This document shows positions 36,359 through 47,000 of a DNA stretch of 64,000 bases, in pieces. Location of the stretch: the NCBI RefSeq assembly GCF_000760695.4, contig NZ_JHEG04000001.1, forward strand, positions 5,160,321 to 5,224,320, given 5' to 3'. The translations under genes were made by a program, and so were the position numbers. The notes beneath the pieces are model-generated. The model had not been told where the DNA came from. It searched no databases and was given only the letters and a program-made list of their open reading frames with translations. Numbering within the stretch: position 1 is the stretch's first letter; the number at the start of each line of letters is the position of its first letter. Origin of the DNA: Tolypothrix bouteillei VB521301 (lineage in GTDB: Bacteria > Cyanobacteriota > Cyanobacteriia > Cyanobacteriales > Nostocaceae).

Positions 36359-36461
36359 CCTCCTGTGCGATCGCTGACCTTTATATCTGTCATTCTCCTA
36401 CAAAAGCGCCTCTAACACGATTGTACGAAAAGGATGATATAGGAATGGAACAGCCGAGCGG

Positions 36462-36977
36462 CTATTTTTTCTTTAAAACGACCTCAAAATTGAAAGAAGC
36501 AATACAACGCTCGTTTACGTAAATTTCTATAGTATGTTTACCAGTCGGATCGCCGGGAGTTACAGTCCAAAAGTTTTCAATCACTCCTTTTTTTGCTTCC
36601 TGTATGCGTTTTGTAACTGCTTCTGTACCGTTTGTTGATAGTGAAAAGTCTTCTCCGCTATTTGTACTCCAGGTTTCTGGTGCTTTAGGTAATTTGATAA
36701 CTTCACGCCATGTAACAACGCCTTGATAGTTTTTCAGATGAATTCGCCACCCGTATTTGTTACCTTCTTTTAGTATCACTTTATTTGTAGGTATAAAAGT
36801 TGCTTTATGACTGCTGACATCTCTTAAAACTCCAAATTCAGCTTTATTGACAGTAATAGATTTAACATTTGCTGTCTGCGAGTGTACTAGATCGCTAACT
36901 GTAAAAGAAGTGATGCTCCAGGGAATTAATCCGCAAGTTGCTAGTACAAAAACGTAAGACCAATGTTTTCTAAGCAT
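36462..36977 (-). CDS. Secreted beta-rich protein of unknown function
   Basis: A 171-residue protein with an N-terminal signal segment (about 7-33, ending near HSQTA). The mature part is alternating hydrophobic, with WRIHLKNYQGVVTWREV and a closing HTIEIYVNERCIASFNFEVV strand pair, as in small immunoglobulin-like extracellular domains. No catalytic motif. Divergent spacing places it alone; it resembles in layout, not clearly in sequence, the secreted protein at 7622. Confidence 0.7.
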   Translation of the reverse strand: MLRKHWSYVFVLATCGLIPWSITSFTVSDLVHSQTANVKSITVNKAEFGVLRDVSSHKATFIPTNKVILKEGNKYGWRIHLKNYQGVVTWREVIKLPKAPETWSTNSGEDFSLSTNGTEAVTKRIQEAKKGVIENFWTVTPGDPTGKHTIEIYVNERCIASFNFEVVLKKK

Positions 36978-37131
36978 GATTTTTTTGTGAGATCGTGCTA
37001 ACTATTGATAAATAAAAATTTTCCTTTTTTTTGATAAAACGACAACACTTTATAGATATTTTATACAAATTGCTATGGGTCATCTGTTATTCTCCCTCAT
37101 TCCCCTCATCCCCCTCATCCCCGGTCAATAA

Positions 37132-37935
37132 TTACTTTCTTTCCTGCATACTTCTAACAATTTTGGTCACCATTTTTCTTGTGCTAAATCTTACACTTGC
37201 AGCTAATATCTTATTTTTTATTCCCGTCACAACAACAGTTTTCCCTTCCATTAAAGCAGCATAGCCAATTTTGGCTACAGTTTCTGAATCCATAATTTTC
37301 TGACCGTTCACTATCTTTGAATCTTCCATGACCGCTCTTTTCTGAAAACCAGATGCGGTTGGACCGGGACAAAGTGCTGTGACTGTAACACCAGTTCCCT
37401 CTAATTCGTTAGCGATCGCTTCAGAAAAAGATAAAACATAAGCTTTTGTTGCAAAATACACCGCCATTAAAGGACCTGGCTGAAATGCTGCTGTTGAAGC
37501 AACATTTAGGACTTTGCCATAACCTTGCTTAACCATATCTTTAAGAAAGAGCTTTGTTAAATGGGTGAGAGATACCACATTCACTTGCATCATTTGCAGT
37601 TCGCTATCGAGGTCAGTTTCATTAAACAAACCGTAGGTAGCAAATCCAGCGTTATTGACTAAAATATCTACAGTAATATTTTCTTGTTGTAATTCTTGAA
37701 AAATTTGGTCTGGAGAAGTGGGTTCCGACAAATCTTTAGTAATGACTTTTACTGCAATGCTGTGTTTTTGCTGTAAGTCTTGTGCAATTTGAGACAGCTT
37801 TTCGTCACTGCGTGCTATTAGCACGAGATTGTAACCTTCTTGAGCAAATAACTTCGCAAATTCATAACCTATTCCACTAGAAGCTCCAGTAATGAGTGCG
37901 GTTTGCTTCTGGTTATTTTGATTTTTTGTTTTCAT
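37132..37935 (-). CDS. Short-chain dehydrogenase/reductase (SDR)
   Basis: A 267-residue classical SDR. The cofactor motif TGASSGIG is at 16-23, NNAG at 94-97 and the catalytic S147, Y160 and K164 (YFATK) are in place. The residue pattern after the second strand, IARSDEKL, with Arg following, suggests NADP(H) preference. It reduces or oxidises a carbonyl/hydroxyl substrate not identifiable here. Just past its stop (about 37094-37125) lies a CCCCTCAT-type short tandem repeat. Confidence 0.93.
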   Translation of the reverse strand: MKTKNQNNQKQTALITGASSGIGYEFAKLFAQEGYNLVLIARSDEKLSQIAQDLQQKHSIAVKVITKDLSEPTSPDQIFQELQQENITVDILVNNAGFATYGLFNETDLDSELQMMQVNVVSLTHLTKLFLKDMVKQGYGKVLNVASTAAFQPGPLMAVYFATKAYVLSFSEAIANELEGTGVTVTALCPGPTASGFQKRAVMEDSKIVNGQKIMDSETVAKIGYAALMEGKTVVVTGIKNKILAASVRFSTRKMVTKIVRSMQERK

Positions 37936-38112
37936 AACTTTCCTGTTAAAGGGAACTCTATCTTTTGCCTTACAATTCTAAGCTATTGAGAATAGCAACA
38001 TGGGCAATACTCAATTTTCAAGACTCATTTCATATTGGCACTTTGGCATCATTGAAAATTCTAGAATTAGTATTGTATAGATCAAGTGCAAGAGTGTCGA
38101 AAGACATCGTAC

Positions 38113-38131
38113 CCCGGTAAAATACCGGGGA
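38113..38131 (+). terminator. Strong hairpin upstream of the carbonic anhydrase gene
   Basis: CCCCGGTA-AAA-TACCGGGG is an 8-bp perfect stem with a 3-base loop followed by ATTTTTAT on the plus strand, i.e. terminator-shaped. It lies about 100 bases before the ccaA start and no plus-strand gene precedes it, so a leader attenuator or the end of a small transcript is possible. Confidence 0.5.
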
Positions 38132-38230
38132 TTTTTATAAAATTTCAGAAACTTTACAGTTTAATACAATAATTGATACAATTATTGTCCCTGAGGGAGA
38201 ATTTAAAGTATTTCCCCTCCGGTTAGCCCT

Positions 38231-39046
38231 ATGAAGAAATTAATTAGAGGTCTGCGCGAATTTAAAGCCAGCTACTATTGCAGATACCAAGAGCTGTTCA
38301 AGCAACTCAGTCACGGTCAAAAGCCCAGGGTATTATTTATTACCTGTTCTGATTCGCGTGTCGATCCAAACCTGATTACCCAAGCAGGGTTAGGTGAATT
38401 GTTTGTCATTCGCAATGCTGGTAATATTATTCCCCCATATGGTGCAACCAATGGTGGAGAAGGTGCGACCATTGAATACGCTGTTCAAGCACTAGATATT
38501 AAACAGATTATTGTCTGCGGTCATTCCCATTGCGGTGCAATGAAAGGGCTAATGAAGTTAGACAAGTTGCGTGAGGAAATGCCTCTCGTGCATGATTGGT
38601 TGAAGTATGCAGAAGCAACCCGACGCTTGGTAAAAGACCATTACAATCATTACGAAGGGGAAGAATTACTAGAAATTATCATCGCCGAAAATGTACTGAC
38701 TCAAATTGAGAATTTACGGACATACCCAGTTATTCGTTCCAAGCTCTATCAAGGACAATTAAGTATTTATGCTTGGATTTATCAGATAGAGACAGGTGAA
38801 GTTTTGGCATACGATGCGGAAAATCACGCTTATGTCCTCCCTCAAGCTCAACTTCCTCCAACAGAGGTAGATGAGTCCATACTTCTTCCCCTTCCAGCTT
38901 GTGAGGTGTGCGAGCCTTCCTTTGAAACAGTGGCAAAAGAGGTTCCATCAATCCAGGAAATTGAGATAGGTCACCATCATCGGTTCCCAATGACTTCTCT
39001 TTCTCAAGAACAGCTAGAGCGAATTTATCGAGGCTCAAAGTCGTGA
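38231..39046 (+). CDS. ccaA: Carboxysomal-type beta-carbonic anhydrase
   Basis: A 271-residue beta-carbonic anhydrase that interconverts bicarbonate and CO2, supplying Rubisco inside carboxysomes. Zinc ligands are C39 (FITCSDSRVD, with the D41/R43 dyad), H98 and C101 (CGHSHCG). The start MKKLIRGLREF, the EATRRLVKDHY segment and the C-terminal QLERIYRGS tail match the CcaA/IcfA subfamily, whose C-terminal extension (here about 205-271) docks to the carboxysome scaffold. The ATG has no obvious strong ribosome-binding site. It is not next to other carboxysome genes here. Its 3' end is followed by a GGCAGAT tandem repeat. Confidence 0.92.
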   Translation: MKKLIRGLREFKASYYCRYQELFKQLSHGQKPRVLFITCSDSRVDPNLITQAGLGELFVIRNAGNIIPPYGATNGGEGATIEYAVQALDIKQIIVCGHSHCGAMKGLMKLDKLREEMPLVHDWLKYAEATRRLVKDHYNHYEGEELLEIIIAENVLTQIENLRTYPVIRSKLYQGQLSIYAWIYQIETGEVLAYDAENHAYVLPQAQLPPTEVDESILLPLPACEVCEPSFETVAKEVPSIQEIEIGHHHRFPMTSLSQEQLERIYRGSKS

Positions 39047-39428
39047 AGAAGGCAGATGGCAGATGGCAGATGGCAGAAGGGATGCAATATGGTAGCGGCT
39101 TCAACCCACTACGCGGCTTCCGCTCAACGGGGGGAACCCAGAGCAGTTGCTCCTCTTGGGTAAAGACCACAGGTGCTATCTCCTGCACGGACGCTGCGCG
39201 AACAACCGGGGGAACCCCGGCAACGCACTGTCTCCCCAAGACCGCACTGCTCTCCGCACGCAGCTGGCTCACCAATTGCTAGCCACGCCTCTCGGAGATT
39301 ATGGTGGAGGGAGCGTTACCCATTCTCTCGTTCCCAACCTCTAGCTGGGAACGAGGTCACTCAGAGGTTGTCTGGTCTATCCTTCACCAACAACACTGGG
39401 GAAGTTGTCAGGCTCTTCTGCTTGACGA
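39047..39428. repeat. Repeat-rich gap after ccaA (GGCAGAT tandem repeat and interspersed pieces)
   Basis: Starts with about four copies of the heptamer GGCAGAT/GGCAGAA (39049-39080). Also holds CCGGGGGAACCCCGG (39206-39220, palindromic) and a 25-mer at 39220-39244 that occurs inverted at 18266-18290. Short open frames on both strands overlap here and look like repeat shadows. No supported gene. Confidence 0.65.
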
Positions 39429-40730
39429 TTACAACAATTTCAACTGAGTATCTTTATTGTTGCTTAAGGCAAAGTCTTGCTCTTGAGTCAGTGATTCGGG
39501 TGTCACTTCTACATCATTTGCTAACAAATTGTGTGCTGCATCTAACATAAGTTCTGCTATATCTTTGAGATCGTTACGGTTGTCCAGGTACGTTTTTAAC
39601 GCATCTATTGGGTCAATACTGTTACTTGCACTTAACTCTGGAATACGGGGACGAGCCAATTGACTGATCAACTCTGGCTGGATGCTGTAGGTATGAGATG
39701 CACTGAGAGCGCGGTGCAGTTCAGAAGTATCAATTAAATCTAGTTGTTCGGAACGCAGTTTGTAAATCAGTCGTACAACAGCATCCTGGATGTTATGTTT
39801 TGCGATCGCTTTCACAATGGCTGCTTGCGGATCTTCTATCTTGGAGACATCAATTTCAATAGTCTGAAAAGTTCGTGCGCTTAGAGGGCAAAATTCCCAC
39901 TCAGTATCACCTCGCTCGATCTCCAACATCACATAACCTTTTTCTTCCTTTTCTTCACTAAAATCTACTCTTTCGATGCTTCCTGGATAAACAACAGGGG
40001 GATCGTTAGATTTATTAAGATTTTGATGGCGGTGTACGTGACCCAAGGCGACATAATCAAAGCAAGGTCGTGCTAGTAAAGAGACAGGAAGTGTAAAGCC
40101 TTTTCCTACTGCTAAATAGCGTTCTGCTCCCAAAGATGCATTATCCGCCATTAAATGACCCAACAGAATACTTGGTACATTGGGGTCGAGGCGGCGAATT
40201 TCTGCTTCTAGTACGACCTCAAGACGTTCGATCAGCAGGTGGTTAATTTCTACTAAAGATAAACCTTCAGTCTCTTGACGAGTCATTAAAGTTGAGCGAG
40301 TCAGCCAAGGAAGGGTCAGAATTTGTATTAATCCATTACGAGTTGTGATGCGATGGGTTGTTAAGCGATCGCCTACAACAACTCCCGGTACACCTAAAGT
40401 ACGATAGATACAAAGACTAGCGCCCCCGAGTCCTTGAGAATGTTGGTCGTGATTTCCTACAAGTAAAACTGTAGGGATCTTCGCATCCGCAAGGCGACGA
40501 AACTGAGAAGCAAATGCTTCTTGTACGTATGGAGCGGGAGTTGCGTCAGGAAAAGCATCACCTCCAAAAATGACTAAATCAACGGGTTCTGACAATGCTC
40601 TGTTAATGCATTGGGACAGAGAGTTGACAAAATCCTCCAATCGCGTGTTCAATCCGGTTTCGGGATTAATTTTTCCGTGGGAAAAGCCACTTCCCATATG
40701 GATATCGGAGAGATGAAGAATTTTTATCAT
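39429..40730 (-). CDS. sbcD: SbcD-like metallophosphoesterase nuclease subunit
   Basis: A 433-residue protein with the calcineurin-like metal motifs of the SbcD/Mre11 family: D9 and H11 (LSDIH), GGDAF, GNHDQ, GHLMAD and GHVHRH. With an SbcC ATPase it forms a nuclease that opens hairpins and trims blocked DNA ends. No SbcC gene lies in the window, so the partner must be elsewhere. Its C-terminal 130 residues are the expected capping/partner region, slightly Asp/Glu-rich. It starts with ATG right before the first strand. Confidence 0.9.
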   Translation of the reverse strand: MIKILHLSDIHMGSGFSHGKINPETGLNTRLEDFVNSLSQCINRALSEPVDLVIFGGDAFPDATPAPYVQEAFASQFRRLADAKIPTVLLVGNHDQHSQGLGGASLCIYRTLGVPGVVVGDRLTTHRITTRNGLIQILTLPWLTRSTLMTRQETEGLSLVEINHLLIERLEVVLEAEIRRLDPNVPSILLGHLMADNASLGAERYLAVGKGFTLPVSLLARPCFDYVALGHVHRHQNLNKSNDPPVVYPGSIERVDFSEEKEEKGYVMLEIERGDTEWEFCPLSARTFQTIEIDVSKIEDPQAAIVKAIAKHNIQDAVVRLIYKLRSEQLDLIDTSELHRALSASHTYSIQPELISQLARPRIPELSASNSIDPIDALKTYLDNRNDLKDIAELMLDAAHNLLANDVEVTPESLTQEQDFALSNNKDTQLKLL

Positions 40731-41462
40731 AATGGGTTATTTGTCAAATTAACTTTCATTGTACTGACTTTACTTATGTAAAGTATTAAAAATTCAAAAT
40801 CAAAAAAATGGTTGGTTATCAACAAATTGTTCATTGCAAACTTCTTATTTAAGAATTATATATAAGTAAGAAGCAGTCATTGCTTTCTGATTTGTCACTT
40901 TTAGGCAGGTATAATGAAAACATCTCACCGCCAACCAAGAAAGGCTTTCTTCCCTATCTTCTAACCCAAGACTATTGAAAGTACTCATATAGCAATCCTA
41001 TTGAATTGATGAAATACATATATGGTGGTTAATACTCGCCAATTAAGGCTTTTAGTTAGCCATGCCGCACCGACAGGGCTTAAAGTTTTTCACGAATGAT
41101 TTAGGACGGCTATAAACAAGTTTTAGTTTGAATTTTTTTAACTAAAACCATTGAAAAAGTACTTAAACATACATAAATTCTCCGGAACTGCAAATAACAT
41201 TGGGTATACAAGTAGATAGACGCAAAGTCTCATGCCCATTTTCATCCGTCCTGTTGTACGTTCATGACCGCTACTTAAGAGTTTGCCTTTCATTAACAGA
41301 TGTATGCATTTGTAGATTAGTTGAGAAATTTCCTTATCTGTAATTTTTTTTGTATCTTTGGCAACAAAGTTTTTAGAAAAAATTATCCCCATCGGGTGAG
41401 GTTATACTTGACATATTTCTGCGATTATGCATTCAATAGCTAAAGAAACTAAGGAGTTTGCT
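40731..41462. other. Non-coding gap between sbcD and the small 83-residue gene
   Basis: About 730 bases, AT-rich. An 84-codon minus-strand frame (41138-41392) has no ribosome-binding site or family look. The promoter of the next gene is probably near 41380-41440. Confidence 0.5.
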
Positions 41463-41714
41463 ATGTACAAACAAATGTGCTGGTTATCACAGTCTGGCGA
41501 AAGCGGGGAAAAGGTTCTGCATTTGCAGACTGCACCCAATCAGCCTTGGCGTCCTTACACCGCATTTCCACAATTTTCTGTCCCCGATTATCAAATACCA
41601 GGAGGTTCTAAAGGTTGGGCAACTTATCAAAAATTGTTAAAAGCAGGTTGGACATTAGTACCTAGCGCACGCGCTAATGAATTTAGCTCCAAATCTATTG
41701 AAGTTAAAAGTTAG
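41463..41714 (+). CDS. Small conserved-looking protein, function unknown
   Basis: An 83-residue soluble protein. The ATG at 41463 is preceded by AAGGAG at about 8 bases, a near-ideal ribosome-binding site, whereas the open frame's earlier ATG at 41427 has none. Aromatic and proline-rich centre (NQPWRPYTAFPQF, VPDYQIPGGSKGW) followed by a helix YQKLLKAGWTLV. No known motif. Convergent with gamma-glutamyltransferase, 15 bases apart. Confidence 0.75.
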   Translation: MYKQMCWLSQSGESGEKVLHLQTAPNQPWRPYTAFPQFSVPDYQIPGGSKGWATYQKLLKAGWTLVPSARANEFSSKSIEVKS

Positions 41715-41729
41715 AATTTTTTACTTTAT

Positions 41730-43535
41730 TTAATAGCCTTTTGCGGAACCTTCTCCGCGCGGATCGGCTGCGCCTTCTAAAGTTCCATCAGGTGCAACTA
41801 AAATTGTGTTGATATTTCCCCAAGGCGCAGTCTGCTGAATCTTATGTCCCCGTCTTTGCAATTCTGTGATGGTAAGAGCATCTAAACCCAAAGGTTCTAC
41901 TCTCAATCGATCTGGCAACCACTGATGATGTATGCGTGGTGCAGCTACAGCAGAACCTGCATCCATGTTGTATTCCAGTACATTAAGAATAACTTGCAAT
42001 ACTTGAGTAATAATGGTGCTACCACCAGGCGCACCGACTGCCATCCGAAGGCGACCGTTTTCGGTAACGATAGTGGGGGTCATACTGGATAAAGGAATTT
42101 TTCTCGGTGCGATCGCGTTGGCTTCATTACCAACAAGTCCAAAAGCATTGGGAACTCCAGGTGCAGCAGCGAAATCATCCATTTCATCATTTAGCAAAAT
42201 ACCCGTTTTAGGCACTACAACTCCAGAACCAAAACCATAGTTAACCGTGAAGGTTAGGCTAACTGTATTGCGTTGTTCATCTACAACCGTCAAATGAGTT
42301 GTTTCCGGGGACTCGTAGAATTTTGGATTTAGGATTTTAGATTGTGGCTTTGTGTTGACAATTGTAGGTCTTGAAGATTGATTGACTTGTTGTAACGTTT
42401 GAAAGTCTGCAGGTTTTACTTCCGTAGACGGTTTAGCTCGTTGCATATCTATTTCTTGGCGGCGTTTTCTAGCATAAGCATTGCCAATTAGTTCTGCTAC
42501 AGGAACTTTTACAAAATCTGGATCGCCTAAATGTAAAGAACGATCTGCATAAGCTATTTTCATCGCCTCTACCATTAAATGTAATGCATTTGGGTGATGC
42601 CATCCTAAGGATTTCAAATCCGTATCACTAAGAATATTTAAAATCTCTAATAAATGAACGCCTCCTGAAGAAGGTGGTGGCATTGAACACACTCTAGCGT
42701 TGCGGAAATTACCACAGATAGGAGTACGCCAAGTTGTTCTATAAGATTTCAAGTCTTCTAAAGTTATAAGACCCCCGTTTTTTGCCATGTCAGCAGCAAT
42801 GGTGCGGGCAATATTCCCGGTGTAAAAGCTTTGGGGATTTTTCGCAATTTCTTCTAAAGTTTTGCTTAAATCTTGCTGTACTAGCTTTTCACCTGGTTGA
42901 TAAAATTCTCCATTGCGAGTGAAAATAGCTCGTGCTGCCCGATTGTTGAGAATAATTTGTTTGCGGTCTTCATACACTTTCAAAGAACGCCAAGTCACCC
43001 GATCGCTGAGAACAAATCCATCTTTTGCAAGAGCGATCGCGGGTTTTAACACCTCTTGCCAAGGGAGTTTACCATAGCGGCGATGAACTTCATACATTCC
43101 TGCCACAGTTCCCGGTGTTGCAACAGCCAGGTACCCGTCAATACTGACATTGGGACGTACTTTGCCTTCTGCATCCAAGTACATAGTTTTAGTGGCTTTG
43201 ATAGGCGCACGTTCCCGAAAATCTAAAGCTTTAATTTCACCAGTCTTTGACTCGCGTAATAGTAAAAAACCGCCACCCCCAATTCCAGCAGAGAAAGGTT
43301 CTACGACAGAAATCACAAAAGTAGTAGCAACTGCTGCATCAACTGCATTTCCACCCTTACGTAACATATTCACTCCCGCTTCACTCGCCAAAGGATGAGC
43401 AGAAACGACCATTGCCTTTTTTGTTCGTAGCGGTGGAATAACTGTAGCAAGTCCTGTTTGAGCGTAAAATATAGTACTCAGTGAAAAAGCAACACATGCG
43501 ACTCGGTTGCCTTGATGAAAAATAGGGTTTGTCAT
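41730..43535 (-). CDS. ggt: Gamma-glutamyltransferase precursor
   Basis: A 601-residue proenzyme that cuts itself into two subunits and transfers or hydrolyses the gamma-glutamyl group of glutathione, usually outside the cytoplasm. The autocleavage nucleophile is T412 in PETTHLTVVD; the GSGVVVP, DEMDDF and SSMTPTIV motifs of the small subunit follow. The N-terminus has a hydrophobic segment (about 10-32) consistent with a signal peptide. Large-subunit segments GGNAVDAAVAT and GGGGFLLLR are intact. Just upstream, the minus-strand start lies by AACTCCCATT (no clear ribosome-binding site). Confidence 0.95.
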   Translation of the reverse strand: MTNPIFHQGNRVACVAFSLSTIFYAQTGLATVIPPLRTKKAMVVSAHPLASEAGVNMLRKGGNAVDAAVATTFVISVVEPFSAGIGGGGFLLLRESKTGEIKALDFRERAPIKATKTMYLDAEGKVRPNVSIDGYLAVATPGTVAGMYEVHRRYGKLPWQEVLKPAIALAKDGFVLSDRVTWRSLKVYEDRKQIILNNRAARAIFTRNGEFYQPGEKLVQQDLSKTLEEIAKNPQSFYTGNIARTIAADMAKNGGLITLEDLKSYRTTWRTPICGNFRNARVCSMPPPSSGGVHLLEILNILSDTDLKSLGWHHPNALHLMVEAMKIAYADRSLHLGDPDFVKVPVAELIGNAYARKRRQEIDMQRAKPSTEVKPADFQTLQQVNQSSRPTIVNTKPQSKILNPKFYESPETTHLTVVDEQRNTVSLTFTVNYGFGSGVVVPKTGILLNDEMDDFAAAPGVPNAFGLVGNEANAIAPRKIPLSSMTPTIVTENGRLRMAVGAPGGSTIITQVLQVILNVLEYNMDAGSAVAAPRIHHQWLPDRLRVEPLGLDALTITELQRRGHKIQQTAPWGNINTILVAPDGTLEGAADPRGEGSAKGY

Positions 43536-44072
43536 AATGGGAGTTTAAGCTAAAAGTCAGCGATCGCATATAATAGTTCAGTGTCAGCGCACCGGCAGGT
43601 AGTCAATCAATTGTTACGTGTCTTATCTCCCTCCCCGCCTCTGCGTTCTCTACGTCCAGAAATGTTTTTCCTTGGTAATCCCAAAATTAACGTGACTACC
43701 CAAGAGGAAAAAATTAATACTTTATTATTTCAGTGCAAGCGTACTGAAAGTTTTCATACCTTAGATAGATTTAGATAATATATCTAAATCGGGGTGTTTT
43801 AAATTAGTTATAGTCTAAACGAACCTCTCGTTGACCAAAGGTAAGGTGGTACAAGCCTTAAAAACCATATAAGGAAACAACGAGAAATTACCTCATTACT
43901 TACAGGGCTTACAAAACCTCATCTGGATTTTGGGGATTTTACGTGTTGCAGCTTTCTCCAACCCCCCTTAAACAAGCAGGCTATTGGGTAAGTCCTAACT
44001 TAAATCCCTACTCTCAAGTACGAGGATTCACGGATCGCTGGTCACTGTAAGGTTAATAAATAGCTCAGTCAT
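43536..44072. promoter_or_regulatory. Intergenic region upstream of the giant hybrid kinase
   Basis: No supported gene in about 540 bases. It contains a perfect 10-bp inverted repeat GATTTAGATA-ata-TATCTAAATC at 43768-43790, which could be a regulator site or transcript end, and a C-rich segment CCCCCCTTAAACAAGC (about 43964). No good ribosome-binding site precedes the ATG at 44073. Confidence 0.45.
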
Positions 44073-47000
44073 ATGGTTGCGGAACAGTTAACAACTAAAG
44101 AAAACGATAATTTAGATTTAAGACAGCTATTGAAAATACTCTCAGCTGTGAAAAAAGGGGACTTTTCTGCTCGTATGCCCATAGATCGGACGGGTATAGC
44201 AGGGAAAATAGCTGACGCTCTCAATGAGGTGATCGAACAAAACGAGCGGTTAACAGAAGAACTACAACGCATTAGTAATATTGTTGGTAAAGAAGGTAAA
44301 ATTACCGAGCGAGCGACTCTTGGGAATGTACGGGGTTCCTGGTCAGCTTGTGTTGATTCTGTCAACACTCTCATCACGGATTTAGTTCAGCCAACGGCAG
44401 AAACAGCACGCGTGATCCGGGCTGTAGCGAATGGTGACTTATCCCAAACGATTGCACCAGAAATTGAAGGTAGACCCCTCAAAGGAGAGTTTTTACAAAC
44501 CGCTCAAATGGTTAATACCATGGTGGGGCAGTTAAACTCTTTTGCTTCTGAGGTAACGCGGGTAGCCCGTGAGGTCGGTACTGAAGGGAAATTGGGGGTA
44601 CAAGCAGAAGTTCCGGGGGTGGCTGGAACTTGGAAGGACTTAACCGATAGTGTGAATTTAATGGCAGGTAATTTGACTGCCCAAGTCCGTAATATTGCTG
44701 AAGTGACGACAGCAGTGGCAAATGGTGACCTGTCTAAGAAAATTACTGTTGATGTCAAAGGAGAAATTTTAGAACTCAAGAACACCATCAATACGATGGT
44801 AGACCAACTTAATTCCTTTGCTTCTGAGGTGACGCGAGTCGCACGAGAGGTGGGTATTGAAGGAAAACTCGGTGTTCTTGCAGAAGTCAAAGGTGTTGCG
44901 GGGACTTGGAAAGATTTAACAGAGTCGGTCAATATGATGGCGGGGAACTTAACCGCCCAAGTACGTAATATTGCGGAAGTGACAACGGCGGTAGCAAACG
45001 GTGACCTGTCTAAGAAAATCACTGTTAACGTGAAAGGGGAAATTTTAGAGTTGAAGAACACGGTCAACATCATGGTGGACCAACTCAACTCTTTTGCGTC
45101 GGAGGTAACCAGGGTTGCAAGGGAAGTCGGTGCTGAAGGAAAATTAGGAGGGCAAGCTCAAGTCCCTGGGGTTGCAGGGACATGGAAGGACTTGACCGAC
45201 AGCGTGAATTTCATGGCAGGAAGTTTAACCGCCCAGGTACGTAATATTGCGGAAGTGACAACGGCGGTGGCAAATGGTGACTTGTCGAAGAAAATTACTG
45301 TGGATGTGAAAGGCGAAATTTTAGAACTGAAGAACACCATCAACACGATGGTGGATCAGTTAAATTCCTTTGCATCGGAGGTCACCAGGGTTGCGCGAGA
45401 AGTTGGTACGGAAGGGAAACTGGGGGTACAAGCAGAAGTCCAAGGGGTTGCGGGAACTTGGAAGGATTTGACGGATAGCGTCAACATGATGGCTGGAAAT
45501 TTAACGGGGCAAGTCCGTAATATCGCGGAGGTGGCAACTGCGATCGCAAACGGGGACTTGTCGAAGAAAATTACTGTAGATGTTAAAGGGGAGATTTTTG
45601 AACTGAAAAACACCATCAACATTATGGTGGATCAGTTAAGTTCCTTTGCATCGGAGGTCACCAGGGTGGCTCGTGAAGTGGGTTCGGAAGGCAAACTCGG
45701 CGTACAAGCAGATGTGAGGGGTGTTGCGGGAACCTGGAAGGACTTGACCGACAGCGTCAACTTCATGGCGGGAAGCTTAACAGCCCAAGTGCGGAACATT
45801 GCAGAAGTGACAACAGCAGTGGCAAACGGCGACCTTTCTAAGAAAATCACTGTGGATGTCAGAGGGGAAATTCTAGAGTTGAAGAATACCATCAACACAA
45901 TGGTGGATCAACTCAACTCCTTTGCAGGTGAAGTCACGAGGGTCGCCCGTGAGGTGGGTGCTGAAGGAAAATTGGGCGTACAAGCTGAGGTAAAGGGCGT
46001 TGCGGGAACTTGGAAAGATTTGACCGACAGCGTCAACTTTATGGCAGGTAATTTGACAGCCCAAGTCCGTAACATTGCGGAAGTGACAACGGCAGTGGCA
46101 AACGGCGACCTGTCGAAGAAAATCACTGTGGATGTAAAAGGGGAAATTTTGGAGTTGAAGAACACCATTAACATCATGGTGGATCAACTCAGTTCCTTTG
46201 CATCGGAGGTAACAAGGGTTGCACGAGAGGTGGGTACCGAAGGTAAACTCGGCGTACAAGCGGAAGTAAAAGGAGTTGCAGGCACTTGGAAAGACCTCAC
46301 GGGTGCGGTGAACATGATGGCAGGAAACCTCACCGACCAAGTGCGAAATATTGCAGAAGTGGCAACCGCGATCGCAAACGGCGACCTTTCTAAGAAAATT
46401 ACAGTACAGGTCAAAGGCGAGATATTGGAACTCAAGAACACCATGAACATCATGGTGGATCAGTTAAATTCCTTTGCATCTGAGGTCACCAGGGTGGCGC
46501 GAGAAGTCGGTTCTGAAGGGAAGTTGGGCGTACAAGCAGATGTGAGGGGAGTCGCCGGAACCTGGAAGGACTTGACCGACAGCGTCAACTTTATGGCAGG
46601 AAGCTTAACAGCCCAAGTCCGGAACATCGCCGCCGTGACGACAGCCGTAGCAAACGGGGACTTATCTAAGAAAATTACCGTTGATGTCAAAGGTGAGATA
46701 TTAGAACTCAAGAACACCATCAACACAATGGTGGATCAGTTAAACTCCTTTGCATCTGAGGTCACCAGGGTGGCGCGAGAGGTCGGTACGGAAGGGAAAC
46801 TCGGCGTGCAAGCCCAAGTACCGGGAGTTGCAGGAACCTGGAAGGATTTGACCGATTCAGTAAACTCAATGGCTGGAAGTTTAACTTCCCAAGTGAGAAA
46901 CATTGCGGAAGTCACAACAGCAGTGGCAAACGGGGACTTATCTAAGAAAATTACCGTTGATGTCAAAGGTGAAATTTTAGAACTCAAGAACACCATCAAC

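Noticed and set aside
39049..39344. Short open frames with CTGC-rich repeats after ccaA
   Set aside because: They coincide with GGCAGAT tandem and interspersed repeats; no support for genes.
41138..41392. 84-codon minus-strand frame
   Set aside because: AT-rich gap, no ribosome-binding site, no protein-like composition.
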